DNA of 64,000 nt from Fluviicoccus sp. (GCF_030646115.1 NZ_JAUSMX010000009.1:248001-312000); one strand, 5' to 3'. Positions 36,235 to 46,856 are shown, numbered from the stretch's first letter. Numbers and translations: made by a program. The notes: generated from the letters alone by a model not told the origin.

Positions 36235-36564
36235 ATGAATCGTCATTTCGGAATCATCCTGTGCCTGTCAGGCCTGCTATTACAGCCGGTTTGGGCTCTT
36301 CCCAATCAGGGGGGGCGCATCACCGAAAAACAGGTCGGCGGGCTGATTTGCCTGGGCGGCCAGTTGCCGGAGCATGACAATGCGCCGATCACGGTCGTGG
36401 CCATGCTGGCCGAGATCGCCGGGAACCGCTACAAGATTATGGTCAAGCAGGTGGTCACTGACCAAGTGCTGGAAAGTGGCGGTGTGGTTCTGGGAGACAC
36501 TGTATATCGCAAGGGGGAAGTTAAATGGGTGGATATCCCCGGCTGGACCCTTTGCCCGAATTAA
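36235..36564 (+). CDS. small exported protein of unknown function
   Basis: This 109-residue protein has a clear signal peptide (MNRHFGIILCLSGLLLQPVWA; cleavage after about residue 21) and a short mature domain of about 88 residues containing two Cys (GGLICLGG and the C-terminal WTLCPN) that could form a disulfide in the periplasm. TGGAGAAAG precedes ATG 36235. I do not recognise the family. It sits between leuD and leuB with gaps of 49 and 21 bases and the same orientation, so it is likely read with the leu operon, although nothing links it to leucine synthesis. Confidence 0.75.
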   Translation: MNRHFGIILCLSGLLLQPVWALPNQGGRITEKQVGGLICLGGQLPEHDNAPITVVAMLAEIAGNRYKIMVKQVVTDQVLESGGVVLGDTVYRKGEVKWVDIPGWTLCPN

Positions 36565-36585
36565 CCAGATTATCTTGAGATTGTT

Positions 36586-37659
36586 ATGAGCAAGCATATT
36601 GTCATCCTCTCCGGCGACGGCATCGGTCCGGAAATCATGGCTGAAGGCGAAAAAGTCCTCGCCAAGGTCAATGAACGGTTCGGTCTCGGCCTCAGCTGGA
36701 GCCATGAACTGCTGGGCGGCTGCGCCATTGACGCCCACGGCGTTCCGCTGCCCGACCAGACCCTGGAAGCCGCCCGCAAGGCCGACGCCGTGCTGCTGGC
36801 CGCCGTCGGCGGCCCGAAGTGGGACACCATCGAACGTTCCATCCGTCCGGAACGCGGCCTGCTGAAGATACGCTCCGAACTGAACCTGTTTGCCAACCTG
36901 CGTCCGGCCATCCTTTATCCGCAACTGGCTTCCGCTTCCAGCCTGAAGCCGGAAATCGTCGCCGGTCTGGATATCCTGATTGTGCGTGAACTGACCGGCG
37001 GCATTTATTTCGGCCAGCCGCGCGGCGTGCGTATTCTGGAAAACGGCGAGCGTCAGGGCTACAACACCGACGTCTACAGCGAAAGCGAAATCCGCCGCAT
37101 CGCCCACGTCGCCTTCCAGCTCGCCATGCAGCGCAACAAGAAGGTCTGCTCGGTCGACAAGGCCAACGTGCTGGAAGTAACCGAACTGTGGAAGGAAATC
37201 GCCACCGAAGTCGGCAAGGAATACCCGGAAGTGCAACTGTCGCACATGTACGTCGACAACGCCGCCATGCAACTGGTGCGCAACCCCAAGCAATTTGACG
37301 TCATCGTCACCGGCAACCTCTTCGGCGACATCCTCTCCGACGAAGCTGCCATGCTCACCGGCTCCATCGGCATGCTGCCCAGCGCCTCGCTCGACCAGCA
37401 GAAGAAGGGCATGTATGAACCCTGCCACGGTTCCGCCCCGGACATCGCCGGCAAAGGCATTGCCAATCCCCTTGCTACCATCCTCTCGGTTGCGATGATG
37501 TTGCGTTACACCTTCAACGCCGGTGAAGCTGCAGAAGCCATCGAAGTTGCTGTCGGCAAGGTGCTGGATCAAGGTTTGCGTACAGCGGATATCTGGACCG
37601 AAGGCACCAGGAAAGTCGGGACGAAGGAAATGGGCGAAGCGGTTGTTGAGGCGCTCTGA
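36586..37659 (+). CDS. leuB: 3-isopropylmalate dehydrogenase
   Basis: This 357-residue NAD-dependent beta-decarboxylating dehydrogenase performs the third step of leucine synthesis. [13 protein letters not shown] starts the protein, [10 protein letters not shown] is near residue 135, and [14 protein letters not shown] with the metal and NAD contacts lies near 283. Length is normal. It ends 11 bases before a dispersed intergenic repeat. Confidence 0.97.
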   Translation: MSKHIVILSGDGIGPEIMAEGEKVLAKVNERFGLGLSWSHELLGGCAIDAHGVPLPDQTLEAARKADAVLLAAVGGPKWDTIERSIRPERGLLKIRSELNLFANLRPAILYPQLASASSLKPEIVAGLDILIVRELTGGIYFGQPRGVRILENGERQGYNTDVYSESEIRRIAHVAFQLAMQRNKKVCSVDKANVLEVTELWKEIATEVGKEYPEVQLSHMYVDNAAMQLVRNPKQFDVIVTGNLFGDILSDEAAMLTGSIGMLPSASLDQQKKGMYEPCHGSAPDIAGKGIANPLATILSVAMMLRYTFNAGEAAEAIEVAVGKVLDQGLRTADIWTEGTRKVGTKEMGEAVVEAL

Positions 37660-37670
37660 ATAGCTTTAAT

Positions 37671-37822
37671 GCCGTCCGCAGCCAACTGTTTGAGCCACAC
37701 GCACTGGAAAAATTCGCCGGTAGCGAGGTGGTGAAAACGAAGTTGATCGAATGCGAGTTTTGGCGCAGGACACGGTTTTGCCTACTTTTCCCAAGAGAAA
37801 AGTAGGGCCTGCGGCAGGCGGA
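37671..37822. repeat. dispersed intergenic repeat, copy 1
   Basis: About 152 bases share both ends with 54745-54899. Both begin GCCGTCCGCAGCCA and share a 42-base identical block (37766-37807) that contains a hairpin with 10-bp arms CCTACTTTTC/GAAAAGTAGG (37781-37806). The middle part differs. Neither copy contains a plausible gene. Copy 1 lies between leuB and asd. Confidence 0.8.
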
Positions 37823-37930
37823 TGACAAGCATCCCGTTAACTGCCCGGGTACACATAAACAAAAGGCATGTTCGATGAAGAGGGTGCACGCAGTGCTCCC
37901 CTACGAATGGCCCAAAACGAGGAAATCAAA

Positions 37931-39037
37931 ATGCGAGTAGGTCTGGTAGGCTGGCGCGGCATGGTCGGCTCCGTCTTGATGCAACGCATGGTCGAAGAAA
38001 ACGACTTCGCCCACTTTGAACCCTATTACTTCACCACCAGCAGCGTTGGCGGCGCTTCCCCGTCGTTCGGCGGAAAAACCGCCCCCGCGCTGATGGATGC
38101 CAAGGACATTGACGCCCTCAAGTCCATGGACGTCATCCTCACCTGCCAGGGCGGCGACTATACCGGCGAAGTCTTCCCCAAGCTGCGCACCGCTGGCTGG
38201 ACCGGCTACTGGATCGACGCGGCATCGTCCCTGCGCATGGAGGATGACGCCATCATCGTCCTCGACCCGGTCAACCTGCAACTGATCAAGGACGGTGTCG
38301 CCAAGGGCGTCAAGAACTACATCGGCGGCAACTGCACCAACTCCATCATGCTGATGGGCATGGGCGGCCTGTTCCACACTGGTCTGGTTGACTGGGTCAG
38401 CTCCATGACCTATCAGGCGGCCTCCGGCGGCGGCGCCAACCACATGCGCGAACTGCTGAAGGGCATGGGCGTCATCCACTCGGCTGTGGAAGCCGAGCTG
38501 GCGACCCCGTCTTCCGCTATCCTCGACATCGACCGTAAGGTGGCCCAGTGCATCCGCGAAGACGTGCCCACCGAATTCTTCGGCGCACCGCTGGCGGGCG
38601 GCCTGATCCCCTGGATCGACAAGCAACTGGACAACGGCCAGTCCAAGGAAGAGTGGAAGGGCCAGGCCGAGGTCAACAAGATCCTCGGCACAGCCAGCAC
38701 CATCCCGGTGGACGGCCTGTGCGTGCGTATCGGCGCGATGCGTTGCCACAGCCTGGCGCTGACCGTGAAGCTGAAGAAAGACCTGCCGCTGAGCGAGATC
38801 GAGTCGATCATCAAGTCCGGCAACCCGTGGGTGAAATGGGTGCCGAACGACCGCGAAATCTCGGTCAAGGAACTGACCCCGGCCTCGATCACCGGCAAGC
38901 TCGATATCGGCGTCGGCCGCGTGCGCAAGCTGAACATGGGTCCGGAATACATTTCCGCCTTCGTGATCGGCGACCAACTGCTGTGGGGCGCCGCCGAGCC
39001 TTTGCGCCGCATGTTGCGCCTGTTGATCGCCGCCTGA
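37931..39037 (+). CDS. asd: aspartate-semialdehyde dehydrogenase
   Basis: This 368-residue enzyme reduces aspartyl phosphate for lysine, threonine, methionine and peptidoglycan diaminopimelate. [16 protein letters not shown] is the NADP-binding start and [14 protein letters not shown] carries the catalytic Cys near residue 135. An upstream in-frame ATG at 37868 would add 21 odd residues; ATG 37931 with GAGGAAA before it is the canonical start. Confidence 0.97.
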   Translation: MRVGLVGWRGMVGSVLMQRMVEENDFAHFEPYYFTTSSVGGASPSFGGKTAPALMDAKDIDALKSMDVILTCQGGDYTGEVFPKLRTAGWTGYWIDAASSLRMEDDAIIVLDPVNLQLIKDGVAKGVKNYIGGNCTNSIMLMGMGGLFHTGLVDWVSSMTYQAASGGGANHMRELLKGMGVIHSAVEAELATPSSAILDIDRKVAQCIREDVPTEFFGAPLAGGLIPWIDKQLDNGQSKEEWKGQAEVNKILGTASTIPVDGLCVRIGAMRCHSLALTVKLKKDLPLSEIESIIKSGNPWVKWVPNDREISVKELTPASITGKLDIGVGRVRKLNMGPEYISAFVIGDQLLWGAAEPLRRMLRLLIAA

Positions 39038-39053
39038 GCGATTTGCATGCGAG

Positions 39054-39085
39054 AAAGGGCGTCCCGGTGACGCCCTTTGTTTTTG
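39054..39085 (+). terminator. intrinsic terminator of asd
   Basis: Ten-base arms AAAGGGCGTC (39054-39063) and GACGCCCTTT (39069-39078) are followed by GTTTTTG. Confidence 0.85.
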
Positions 39086-39191
39086 TCCTCCTTTCACGCT
39101 TGATTTCCAGCACCAAACTCCCCAATCTTCCTGCACGATCCATCCCGGCGCAGACAGGCCGGAATTTTCCATGTTATCAGCAGGATTGCCC

Positions 39192-40193
39192 ATGAAAGCT
39201 CTCGTACTCACCAGCAAAGAAGAAGGCGTTGTCTTCAATTCCGACTATCCCATGCCTGAAGCCGGTCCCGGCGAAGTACTGGTCAAGGTCAAGGCCGCCG
39301 CGCTCAATCACCGCGATGTCTGGATTACCAAGGGCATGTATGCGGGCATCAAGTATCCGACCATTCTGGGTTCCGATGGCGTTGGCGAGGTGGCAGCGGT
39401 GGGCGAGGGCGTGGACGACGCTTTGGTCGGCCAGGACGTCATCATCAACCCGAACGTCGGCTGGGGCGACAATCCCCGTCACCAGCTTCGCTCTTACAGC
39501 ATCCTAGGTCTGCCGAAGGACGGCACGCTGGCCGAGTTTGTCGTCGTCGGAGCTGACCGCGTCCGCGCCAAACCCGCCCATCTGCTGATTGAACAGGCTG
39601 CCGCGCTGCCGCTGGCAGGTATGACCGCTTATCGCGCCCTGTTTGGCCGCGCCGGTCTGCAACCGCACGAGAAAGTGCTGATCAACGGTGTTGGCGGCGG
39701 TGTGGCGCTGTACGCCCTGCAGTTTGCCGTGGCCTGCGGTGCGCAGGTCTATGTCACTTCCGGCAGCGAGGACAAGATATCCCGCGCCATCGCCATGGGC
39801 GCCAATGCCGGGGCCAATTACAAGGAAGAAGGTTGGCAAAAGGCGTTTGCCAAGGCTCACGGGGAAATGGATGTGATCATCGACAGCGCCGGCGGTAATG
39901 GCTTTGCCGCGCTGGTGGATCTGGTGGCCTTCGGCGGACGCATTGCCTTTTACGGCGGCGGACAGGGCAACATCAACAACCTGAATCCGCAAAAGCTGTT
40001 CTGGAAACAGGCCAGTATCCTGGGTTCCACCATGGGCAGCGACCGGGAATTCTCGGACATGGTGGATTTTGTGGAGAAGCACCGGATTACGCCGGTCGTC
40101 GACAGCGTTTATACACTGGAAAACGGCAAGGCAGCCTTTGAACACATGGCCAACGGCGCTCAGTTCGGCAAGATTGTCATCAACGTCGGCTGA
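39192..40193 (+). CDS. zinc-type MDR alcohol dehydrogenase / quinone oxidoreductase
   Basis: This 333-residue medium-chain dehydrogenase/reductase has a GroES-like half (about 1-125; AAALNHRDVWITKGMY, GSDGVGEV) and a Rossmann half with VLINGVGGGVALYALQF near residue 160. The structural four-Cys zinc loop is absent, so it resembles the zinc-free quinone-reductase or acyl-CoA-like branch. It prefers an NAD(P)H substrate that cannot be named. It has its own downstream terminator and appears monocistronic. Confidence 0.9.
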   Translation: MKALVLTSKEEGVVFNSDYPMPEAGPGEVLVKVKAAALNHRDVWITKGMYAGIKYPTILGSDGVGEVAAVGEGVDDALVGQDVIINPNVGWGDNPRHQLRSYSILGLPKDGTLAEFVVVGADRVRAKPAHLLIEQAAALPLAGMTAYRALFGRAGLQPHEKVLINGVGGGVALYALQFAVACGAQVYVTSGSEDKISRAIAMGANAGANYKEEGWQKAFAKAHGEMDVIIDSAGGNGFAALVDLVAFGGRIAFYGGGQGNINNLNPQKLFWKQASILGSTMGSDREFSDMVDFVEKHRITPVVDSVYTLENGKAAFEHMANGAQFGKIVINVG

Positions 40194-40210
40194 CGCCCTG
40201 CGGTCGATAA

Positions 40211-40240
40211 AAACGGGCTGTTTTTGAACAGCCCGTTTTT
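40211..40240 (+). terminator. intrinsic terminator after the MDR gene
   Basis: AAACGGGCTGTT (40211-40222) pairs with AACAGCCCGTTT (40227-40238) around TTTG, followed by further T residues. The rest of the 287-base gap to fimV holds no gene. Confidence 0.9.
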
Positions 40241-40480
40241 GTTTGGATGGCTCCGGACGGAAGGACAAAGCCCGTTGATATCCCCGCATTCGCCGGACAA
40301 ATGTCCAGCTTTTGGCATTCTTCAATAAAAAAGGGCCGAAAGTCCTTTAGTGATTGCGGGTTACAGAAGCCTTGTGATAAAAAACAGTAAAAATTTGCAG
40401 ACATTGACGGGCAAGCCGCCGACAGTGTCGCAGGGACAATCCCTGCCAACTTCAAGAATAACCAGCAAAGGAAACACACA

Positions 40481-43255
40481 ATGGTTTTGCGCAAGCTGAC
40501 AATGGCATTACTGGGAATAGGGGTAATGCTGCCGGGTTTCACCCATGCCCTGGCCGTTCGCGACATACAGACCAAGTCCTCTCTGGGCCAGCCTTTGCGG
40601 GTTGAAGTGGAACTCAGCGATCTCGGAGACCTCAGCAGTGAGGACATCAAGATCGGGCTCGCCACCCAGGAAGACTTTGACCGGCTTGGCATTGAACGTT
40701 CATTCTTCCTCGCCGAACTCCGGTTCGAGGTTGTCGTGAATGCCGGTTCCCGCTCCTACATCAAAATCACCAGCGCGAAACGGGTTTCAGAGCCTTTCCT
40801 GGATTTCGTCATCCGCATCACCTGGCCGGGTAATACCCGTTTGCAAGAACTGCCAATCCTGCTGGATCCGCCCATGTCCGCCTCCGCGCGTCCGGCTGTC
40901 ATCGAGGCGCCGGTCATCGTGGCCGCTCCGGTCGTGGCGGCTCCCGAAGTTGCCAGGGTGGAGCCGCCGACCCCAGTCCAGGCCGTTGAGGACGAGGCTA
41001 ATCCGGAGTCGGTTTACCGCGTGCGCCGCCATGACAACCTTTGGGCCATTGCCCAGCGTGTCCGTCCGGGTAACAACGTCAGTGTGCACCGGATGATGCA
41101 GGCTTTGTTCAAAGCCAATCCCGGTGCCTTTGTCGCCAATAACATCAACATGCTGCGTAACGGTGAAGTCTTGCGCGTGCCCACCCTGAACGAAGCGCAG
41201 TCCGCCGCTGATCGTGCGACCGCCGCAGTTCCCCCCGCGAAGGCCCAGACACTGAGCGCCGCCGCCAAGGACAAGCCGTCGCGTCAGCAGATCAATGCAA
41301 CCGCTTCCGCCAACCGCAAGGTTCAGGCAACGACTTCTTCCCGCGTGGAAATGCGGTTGGTGGCTCCGGCCGGCGGCTCCACGCCCGCAGCCGGTCGCCA
41401 TGACAAGTCGCCGAAACACGCCTCTGAATCTTCAGTCTCCGGCGGACAAGCCGGTGTGGCTGTGTCCGGCAAGGGTCATCCCGGAAAACGCAAGTCTCCC
41501 TCAGTGCTGGCCAGTGAAGTTGCCGCACTTGAAAATCAGCTGAAATCCAACGACAAGACGATCGCTATGCAGAATGCCACACTGGCCCGTTTGGAGGCCC
41601 AACTCAAGGCTCGCGCCGCACAGGAACAGCAGTCCCGGCAGAAGTCCGGCGAGAAAAGTGACAAGGGGCTGACCGGCAAGGCGCTGGCCACTCTGGCCTG
41701 CGGCGTGGCCACGCAGTCATTCCTGTCCACCGAAGCCAAGGCGGCCGATGCCCCGGCTGCCGCCACGGGCGGCTCTTCCATGATGCCGATCATTGCCGGG
41801 GTTGTGGTGCTGTTGCTGGTGATTGGCGCCATTATCGCCATGAAGGGCAAGTCCAAGCCTGCCCAGCGTCCTTCCGCTCCGCCTGCACCTGCACCTGCGC
41901 CGAAACCGGTTGCGCCAAAGCCTCAGGAGCCCGTGGCGGCCAAGCCTGCCGCGCCCGAGCCGAAAAAGCCCCTTGATGCCGCTGAGGAAGCTCAGGGCTA
42001 CATCAGCATGGAGCGTTATCCGCAGGCGGTCGGGGTGCTGAACAAGGCCTTGGCCCATACCCCGGATCGCGCTGACCTGCACCTGATGCTGCTGGAAATT
42101 TATGTCAAGCAGCAGGATCGCCAGAGCTTCGAGGAGCAGTATGTCCGCCTTGAGTCCCTGGGTGAGCTCGAAGCGATCATGCGTGCGGATGAGCTAAAGT
42201 CACTGCTGCCCAAGCCGGTTGCACCCGCGCCGTCCAAGGAAGATGGCATCGAATTTGTACGTGCGGACATCAAGACTGAAGAGGTGCATCATGACGCCGG
42301 TCCCAGTCTTGAAGATCTGGAAAAAGATTTTGCACTGAGCTTGTCCCAGCCCAACCTGAAGGCTCTGGATCTCGAAATCCGGGAAACGCCTTCGGTCGCG
42401 GCAGCTGCGGAGCAAGCCAAGGTCGACGAGATTGATTCCCTGCTGGAACAAGAACTTGAGTTTTCGTTCACCCCCAAGCCTGCTGAGCCGGCTGCGGCCC
42501 CTGTCGACGAAACACCGTTTGAACTGGATTTCAGCTTTACCGAGCCTGAGCCGTCCAAGCCTGCTCCTGTAGTAGTAGAAGAGTTGTCCCTGGATAGTCT
42601 GGATGCCTTCCTTGAAGAGCAGAAGGCCATTCCGGAAGCCAAGCCTGAAGTCATCGAGCCGGTGGTGGAAGAGGCTGCGTTTGATTTTGAAAAAGCGCTG
42701 GCAGATTACAAGGGAGAGGCCGGTGAGCCGGCAGCAGAACCTGAAGTCAATCTGGCCGAAGGTTTTGAGCTGGAAGAGTTTAACGTCAGCCAGATCAACC
42801 TGCCGGTAGCAGATGTTGCCTTGCGCAGCGAAACCCAGACTGACCTGGATGCCTTTGAAGGTGATTTCAGCCTGGACGAATTTGCCCAGACGCCGGCACC
42901 TGCTGTTGAGCCTGAACCGAATCTGGCTGCGCTGGATGGCGGCATGGACTTGGGTTCCGCCGCCGCCGCCTTTGATGCTGAACTGGCCGGTCATGGCGCG
43001 GATCAGCCTGCGGCAGAAGAAGCCGCAGTGGAAGAGATGGGGCTGGCCGCAGGTGATGACGCATTGTCCTCACTCGACAGGGAATTCGGTTTTCTGGCCA
43101 CAACCAATGAAAACACCACCCGTCTGGAACTCGCCCGCGCCTACGCTGAAATGGGTGACAAGGCCGCTGCCCGTGACTTGCTGGAAGAAGTGGTTGCCGA
43201 CGGTGATGAAAACCAGAAAAACGAAGCTCAAGGCATGCTGATGCGGATCGCCTGA
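40481..43255 (+). CDS. fimV: FimV-family polar/pilus assembly protein
   Basis: This 924-residue inner-membrane protein has a signal peptide (about 1-24), a periplasmic FimV N-terminal domain (DIQTKSSLGQPLRVEVELSD; residues 25-125), a LysM peptidoglycan domain (about 175-235; VYRVRRHDNLWAIAQRV), a coiled coil (about 345-385), one membrane helix (about 433-453), an acidic cytoplasmic region, and a C-terminal TPR-like motif ELARAYAEMGDKAAARDLL that closes the family. FimV organises type IV pili, secretion and polar signalling in Pseudomonas. Order asd ... fimV-truA matches Pseudomonas. Confidence 0.95.
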   Translation: MVLRKLTMALLGIGVMLPGFTHALAVRDIQTKSSLGQPLRVEVELSDLGDLSSEDIKIGLATQEDFDRLGIERSFFLAELRFEVVVNAGSRSYIKITSAKRVSEPFLDFVIRITWPGNTRLQELPILLDPPMSASARPAVIEAPVIVAAPVVAAPEVARVEPPTPVQAVEDEANPESVYRVRRHDNLWAIAQRVRPGNNVSVHRMMQALFKANPGAFVANNINMLRNGEVLRVPTLNEAQSAADRATAAVPPAKAQTLSAAAKDKPSRQQINATASANRKVQATTSSRVEMRLVAPAGGSTPAAGRHDKSPKHASESSVSGGQAGVAVSGKGHPGKRKSPSVLASEVAALENQLKSNDKTIAMQNATLARLEAQLKARAAQEQQSRQKSGEKSDKGLTGKALATLACGVATQSFLSTEAKAADAPAAATGGSSMMPIIAGVVVLLLVIGAIIAMKGKSKPAQRPSAPPAPAPAPKPVAPKPQEPVAAKPAAPEPKKPLDAAEEAQGYISMERYPQAVGVLNKALAHTPDRADLHLMLLEIYVKQQDRQSFEEQYVRLESLGELEAIMRADELKSLLPKPVAPAPSKEDGIEFVRADIKTEEVHHDAGPSLEDLEKDFALSLSQPNLKALDLEIRETPSVAAAAEQAKVDEIDSLLEQELEFSFTPKPAEPAAAPVDETPFELDFSFTEPEPSKPAPVVVEELSLDSLDAFLEEQKAIPEAKPEVIEPVVEEAAFDFEKALADYKGEAGEPAAEPEVNLAEGFELEEFNVSQINLPVADVALRSETQTDLDAFEGDFSLDEFAQTPAPAVEPEPNLAALDGGMDLGSAAAAFDAELAGHGADQPAAEEAAVEEMGLAAGDDALSSLDREFGFLATTNENTTRLELARAYAEMGDKAAARDLLEEVVADGDENQKNEAQGMLMRIA

Positions 43256-43278
43256 TCTGATTGCTACTTGACGTCGCC

Positions 43279-43308
43279 AAAGAGGCCGCTAACTATAGCG
43301 GCCTCTTT
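43279..43308 (+). terminator. hairpin terminator after fimV
   Basis: Twelve-base perfect arms AAAGAGGCCGCT (43279-43290) and AGCGGCCTCTTT (43297-43308), loop AACTAT. The T-run is short (part of the arm), and it is 17 bases before the truA start, so some read-through is possible. Confidence 0.8.
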
Positions 43309-43325
43309 CATTGGGGCAGTGCAAC

Positions 43326-44114
43326 ATGCGCTATGCCATCGGCATTGATTACGACGGAAACAACTACCGTGGCTGGCAAACCCAGCAAGACGGGGTTCCC
43401 AGCGTCCAACTGACCCTGGAAATCGCCTTGTCGCAGATCGCCGCGCACCCGGTCATGGTTCATGCAGCCGGGCGTACGGACGCCGGTGTGCATGCGTCCG
43501 GGATGATCGCCCATTTTGACAGCCCTGCCAGCCGCAAGCCTTTCAACTGGCTGTTGGGCACCAACTCCAAGTTGCCGCCCGACATCGCCCTGCGCTGGAT
43601 TCAACCGGTCAGTGATGATTTTCATGCGCGGTTCAAGGCGATTGCGCGTCGTTATCGCTTCGTGATTTTCAACAGCACCCAACGCACCAGCCTGCTGGCC
43701 GGCAAAGTCACCTGGCATTACCATGCGCTGGACGTGGAGCGCATGCAGCAGGCTGCCGCCTTTATGGTGGGGCGGCATGACTTCACCTCCTTTCGTGCTG
43801 TGGAGTGCCAGTCAAACCAGCCGGTGCGGGATGTGCATTTCCTGAAGGTGTGGCGTCAGGGGCCGTTGATCGTGCTTGATATCCAGGCCGATGGTTTCCT
43901 GCATCATATGGTGCGCAACATTGCCGGGGTATTGATGCGGATCGGGGAGGGCAAGGCTGAGCCGGAATGGGTAAAAGAGTTGCTGTTGGTGAGGGATCGC
44001 ACCAAGGCGGCAGTGACCGCCAACCCCGGTGGGTTGTACTTCGTGGATGCGCTTTACCCGCCGGAGTTTGAATTGCCGCGCGAACCGGCAGGGCCGGTGT
44101 GGTTGCAGGGCTGA
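43326..44114 (+). CDS. truA: tRNA pseudouridine(38-40) synthase
   Basis: This 262-residue enzyme has the catalytic Asp in HAAGRTDAGVHASG near residue 52 and the family starts MRYAIGIDYDGNNYRGWQ. RARRYRFVIFN-like residues (IARRYRFVIFN) lie near 115. It modifies uridines 38-40 of many tRNAs. ATG 43326 gives the canonical start. It precedes trpF by 48 bases, the order known in Pseudomonas. Confidence 0.97.
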   Translation: MRYAIGIDYDGNNYRGWQTQQDGVPSVQLTLEIALSQIAAHPVMVHAAGRTDAGVHASGMIAHFDSPASRKPFNWLLGTNSKLPPDIALRWIQPVSDDFHARFKAIARRYRFVIFNSTQRTSLLAGKVTWHYHALDVERMQQAAAFMVGRHDFTSFRAVECQSNQPVRDVHFLKVWRQGPLIVLDIQADGFLHHMVRNIAGVLMRIGEGKAEPEWVKELLLVRDRTKAAVTANPGGLYFVDALYPPEFELPREPAGPVWLQG

Positions 44115-44162
44115 ATCGCTGCTAGAATCGGGGGCTCGCTTTTTTCCAAGGCAGAACAGCCC

Positions 44163-44786
44163 TTGTCGTATCGAACCCGAGTCAAGATCTGTGGCATAAC
44201 CCGTCTGGAGGATGCGCTCGATGCTGTGAAGCTGGGAGCTGATGCCTTGGGTTTTGTCTTTTATCCGCCCAGCCCGCGCTATATTGCCCCGGACCGGGCG
44301 GCTGAAATCATCGCCCGGCTGCCCCCCTTTGTCACGACCACCGGCTTGTTTGTGGATGCGGAGAAACAAGCGGTTCGTGATGTGCTGGCGCTGGCGCCCT
44401 TAGGGCTATTGCAGTTTCACGGCGACGAAACCCCGGCGTACTGCGAAAGTTTCCAGCGTCCGTGGATAAAGGCTTTGCGCATGCAGCCCGGTCTGGATGT
44501 GGTCGCACAAATCAGCGACTACGCCAAAGCCGCAGGCGTGCTGCTGGACGCCTGGCATCCCCAACTCAAGGGCGGTACCGGTGAAACCTTCGATTGGCGG
44601 CACTGGCCACGACACCTCCAGACGCCACTGATACTGGCCGGAGGGCTGACCCCGGAAAACGTGGCCGAAGCCATCCACCTGACCAAACCCTATGCCGTTG
44701 ATGTCAGCGGCGGGGTGGAGCAGGGCAAGGGCCTTAAAGATTTTACGCTGATGCAAGCCTTTATGGCGGGAGTAAACGCAGCATGA
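44163..44786 (+). CDS. trpF: phosphoribosylanthranilate isomerase
   Basis: This 207-residue TIM barrel has [16 protein letters not shown] with the catalytic Cys, [33 protein letters not shown]-like residues ([17 protein letters not shown]) and [13 protein letters not shown] binding phosphate. It performs the third step of tryptophan synthesis. The start appears to be TTG at 44163: no in-frame ATG precedes the conserved core. A weak AAGG lies upstream. Its stop overlaps the trpB ATG. Confidence 0.95.
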   Translation: MSYRTRVKICGITRLEDALDAVKLGADALGFVFYPPSPRYIAPDRAAEIIARLPPFVTTTGLFVDAEKQAVRDVLALAPLGLLQFHGDETPAYCESFQRPWIKALRMQPGLDVVAQISDYAKAAGVLLDAWHPQLKGGTGETFDWRHWPRHLQTPLILAGGLTPENVAEAIHLTKPYAVDVSGGVEQGKGLKDFTLMQAFMAGVNAA

Positions 44787-45994
44787 CTGCCATCAAATAC
44801 CAGGATTTTCCCGATAACCGCGGCCATTTCGGCGTTCACGGCGGCCGTTTCGTCTCCGAAACCCTCATGGCTGCCTTGCAGGAACTTGAAGCGCTGTACG
44901 CCAGCCTGAAAGACGATCCGGCATTCCTGGCCGAGTTTGACCGCGATCTGGCGCATTATGTCGGCCGCCCCTCGCCGCTGTACCATGCCGAGCGCTGGAG
45001 CCGTGAACTGGGCGGAGCTCAGATCTATCTGAAGCGTGAAGACCTGAACCATACCGGCGCGCACAAGGTCAACAACACCATCGGTCAGGCGTTGCTGGCC
45101 AAGCATGCCGGTAAGACCCGTGTGATTGCCGAAACCGGCGCCGGGCAGCACGGAGTCGCCACGGCGACCATCGCCGCCCGTCTGGGCATGGAGTGCGTGG
45201 TGTACATGGGCGCTGAAGATGTAAAGCGGCAGGCCATGAACGTCTATCGCATGAAGCTGCTGGGCGCCACGGTGGTGCCGGTGACCTCCGGCTCCAAGAC
45301 CCTCAAGGACGCCATGAACGAAGCCATGCGCGACTGGGTGACCAATGTCGACAACACCTACTATGTGATCGGCACCGTAGCCGGTCCGCATCCGTACCCG
45401 ATGCTGGTGCGTGACTTCCAGTCCGTCATTGGCCGCGAAGCCCGCCGCCAGTGCCTGGAGCAGGCCGGTCGCCTGCCTGACGCCCTGGTGGCCTGTGTCG
45501 GCGGCGGCTCCAACGCCATCGGCCTGTTTCATCCGTTCCTGACCGACGAGTCAGTGAAGATGTATGGCGTTGAGGCCGCCGGTGACGGTGTTGAGACCGG
45601 TCGTCATTCCGCGCCGCTGACGGCAGGGCGCATTGGTGTGCTGCATGGCAACCGCACCTACCTGATGACGGACAATGACGGCCAGATCATTGAAACGCAT
45701 TCGATTTCCGCCGGTCTGGATTATCCGGGTGTCGGCCCGGAACACAGCTGGTTGAAGGATATCGGCCGCGTCAACTATGTTTCGATTACTGATGACGAGG
45801 CACTGGCCGGTTTCCGGGGTCTGACCCTGGTGGAAGGCATCATTCCGGCGCTGGAATCCAGCCATGCCCTGGCTTACATCAGTAAGCTCGCCCCGACCAT
45901 GGGCAAGGACCAGATCATCATCTGCAACCTGTCTGGTCGCGGTGACAAGGATCTGCTCACGGTCGCCAAGCTCGATGGCATCATTGTGGCGTGA
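44783..45994 (+). CDS. trpB: tryptophan synthase beta subunit
   Basis: The protein has 403 residues. The PLP lysine is in [14 protein letters not shown] near residue 94 and the phosphate loop is [12 protein letters not shown] near residue 240. GRFVSETLM is near the start. It condenses indole with serine. The start overlaps trpF by four bases. Confidence 0.98.
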   Translation: MTAIKYQDFPDNRGHFGVHGGRFVSETLMAALQELEALYASLKDDPAFLAEFDRDLAHYVGRPSPLYHAERWSRELGGAQIYLKREDLNHTGAHKVNNTIGQALLAKHAGKTRVIAETGAGQHGVATATIAARLGMECVVYMGAEDVKRQAMNVYRMKLLGATVVPVTSGSKTLKDAMNEAMRDWVTNVDNTYYVIGTVAGPHPYPMLVRDFQSVIGREARRQCLEQAGRLPDALVACVGGGSNAIGLFHPFLTDESVKMYGVEAAGDGVETGRHSAPLTAGRIGVLHGNRTYLMTDNDGQIIETHSISAGLDYPGVGPEHSWLKDIGRVNYVSITDDEALAGFRGLTLVEGIIPALESSHALAYISKLAPTMGKDQIIICNLSGRGDKDLLTVAKLDGIIVA

Positions 45995-46023
45995 AGCCCC
46001 GGTCAACTCATTCAGGAAAGAAC

Positions 46024-46830
46024 ATGTCCCGTATCAAGGCCTGCTTCGCCACGTTGAAGCAACATAACCGCAAGGCGCTCATTCCCTATATCACGGCCGG
46101 CGACCCTCACCCCGACCATACCGTGGGCATGCTGCATGCCCTCGTGGAAGGCGGCGCTGACATCATCGAACTGGGCATCCCGTTCTCCGACCCCATGGCG
46201 GACGGCCCCACCATCACCAAGGCGCATGAGCGGGCGCTGGTCCATCACACATCCTTGACCCGGGTATTGGCCATGGTCAAGGAATTCCGGCAGAAAGACA
46301 CACAAACCCCGATGGTGCTGATGGGGTACCTGAACCCGCTTGAAATCATGGGCTATGAAGTCTTTGCCAAGGCGGCAGCTGATGCCGGCGTTGATGGTGT
46401 TCTCACCGTCGACCTACCGCCCGAGGAGTCGGAGTGCCTGACGGCCTGCCTGAAACAGCACGGCCTAGACCCCATCTTCCTGCTTGCGCCGACCACAACA
46501 CCGGAGCGTATCCGTCACGTCACATCGGTGGCCAGCGGCTATGTTTATTACGTTTCCCTGAAAGGCGTTACCGGTTCCAATACGCTGGATGTGGACGAAG
46601 TCGCGACACGTTTGGCAGCCATTCGTGCAGTCAGCGATTTGCCCATTGGCGTCGGTTTTGGTATTAAGGATGCCGAAACCGCCGCAGCGGTGGCCCGCCA
46701 TGCCGATGGAGTCGTTGTCGGATCGGCGCTGGTCAGTCGCATTGCCGAGTTGCAGCAGGTTCCGGAGGCCATTCCCGGCGTCCTCCGCGGAATCCTCCGC
46801 GACCTGCGACAGGCAATGGATGCGGCCTGA
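46024..46830 (+). CDS. trpA: tryptophan synthase alpha subunit
   Basis: This 268-residue TIM barrel has catalytic Glu and Asp in [16 protein letters not shown] near residues 50-62. [11 protein letters not shown] and [10 protein letters not shown] are phosphate-site loops. AGGAAAG precedes ATG 46024, which is 29 bases after trpB. With trpB it completes indole-glycerol-phosphate to tryptophan. Confidence 0.97.
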   Translation: MSRIKACFATLKQHNRKALIPYITAGDPHPDHTVGMLHALVEGGADIIELGIPFSDPMADGPTITKAHERALVHHTSLTRVLAMVKEFRQKDTQTPMVLMGYLNPLEIMGYEVFAKAAADAGVDGVLTVDLPPEESECLTACLKQHGLDPIFLLAPTTTPERIRHVTSVASGYVYYVSLKGVTGSNTLDVDEVATRLAAIRAVSDLPIGVGFGIKDAETAAAVARHADGVVVGSALVSRIAELQQVPEAIPGVLRGILRDLRQAMDAA

Positions 46831-46856
46831 TTGTTGTACATAGGGGTATAGAGCAA

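Noticed and set aside
37901-39238. 445-codon minus-strand frame opposite asd
   Set aside because: Antisense shadow; the plus-strand Asd has full family motifs.
44115-44162. Possible trp attenuator or leader peptide
   Set aside because: The gap is 48 bases, with no Trp-rich leader and no alternative hairpins; a TAGAAT sequence lacks a properly spaced -35.
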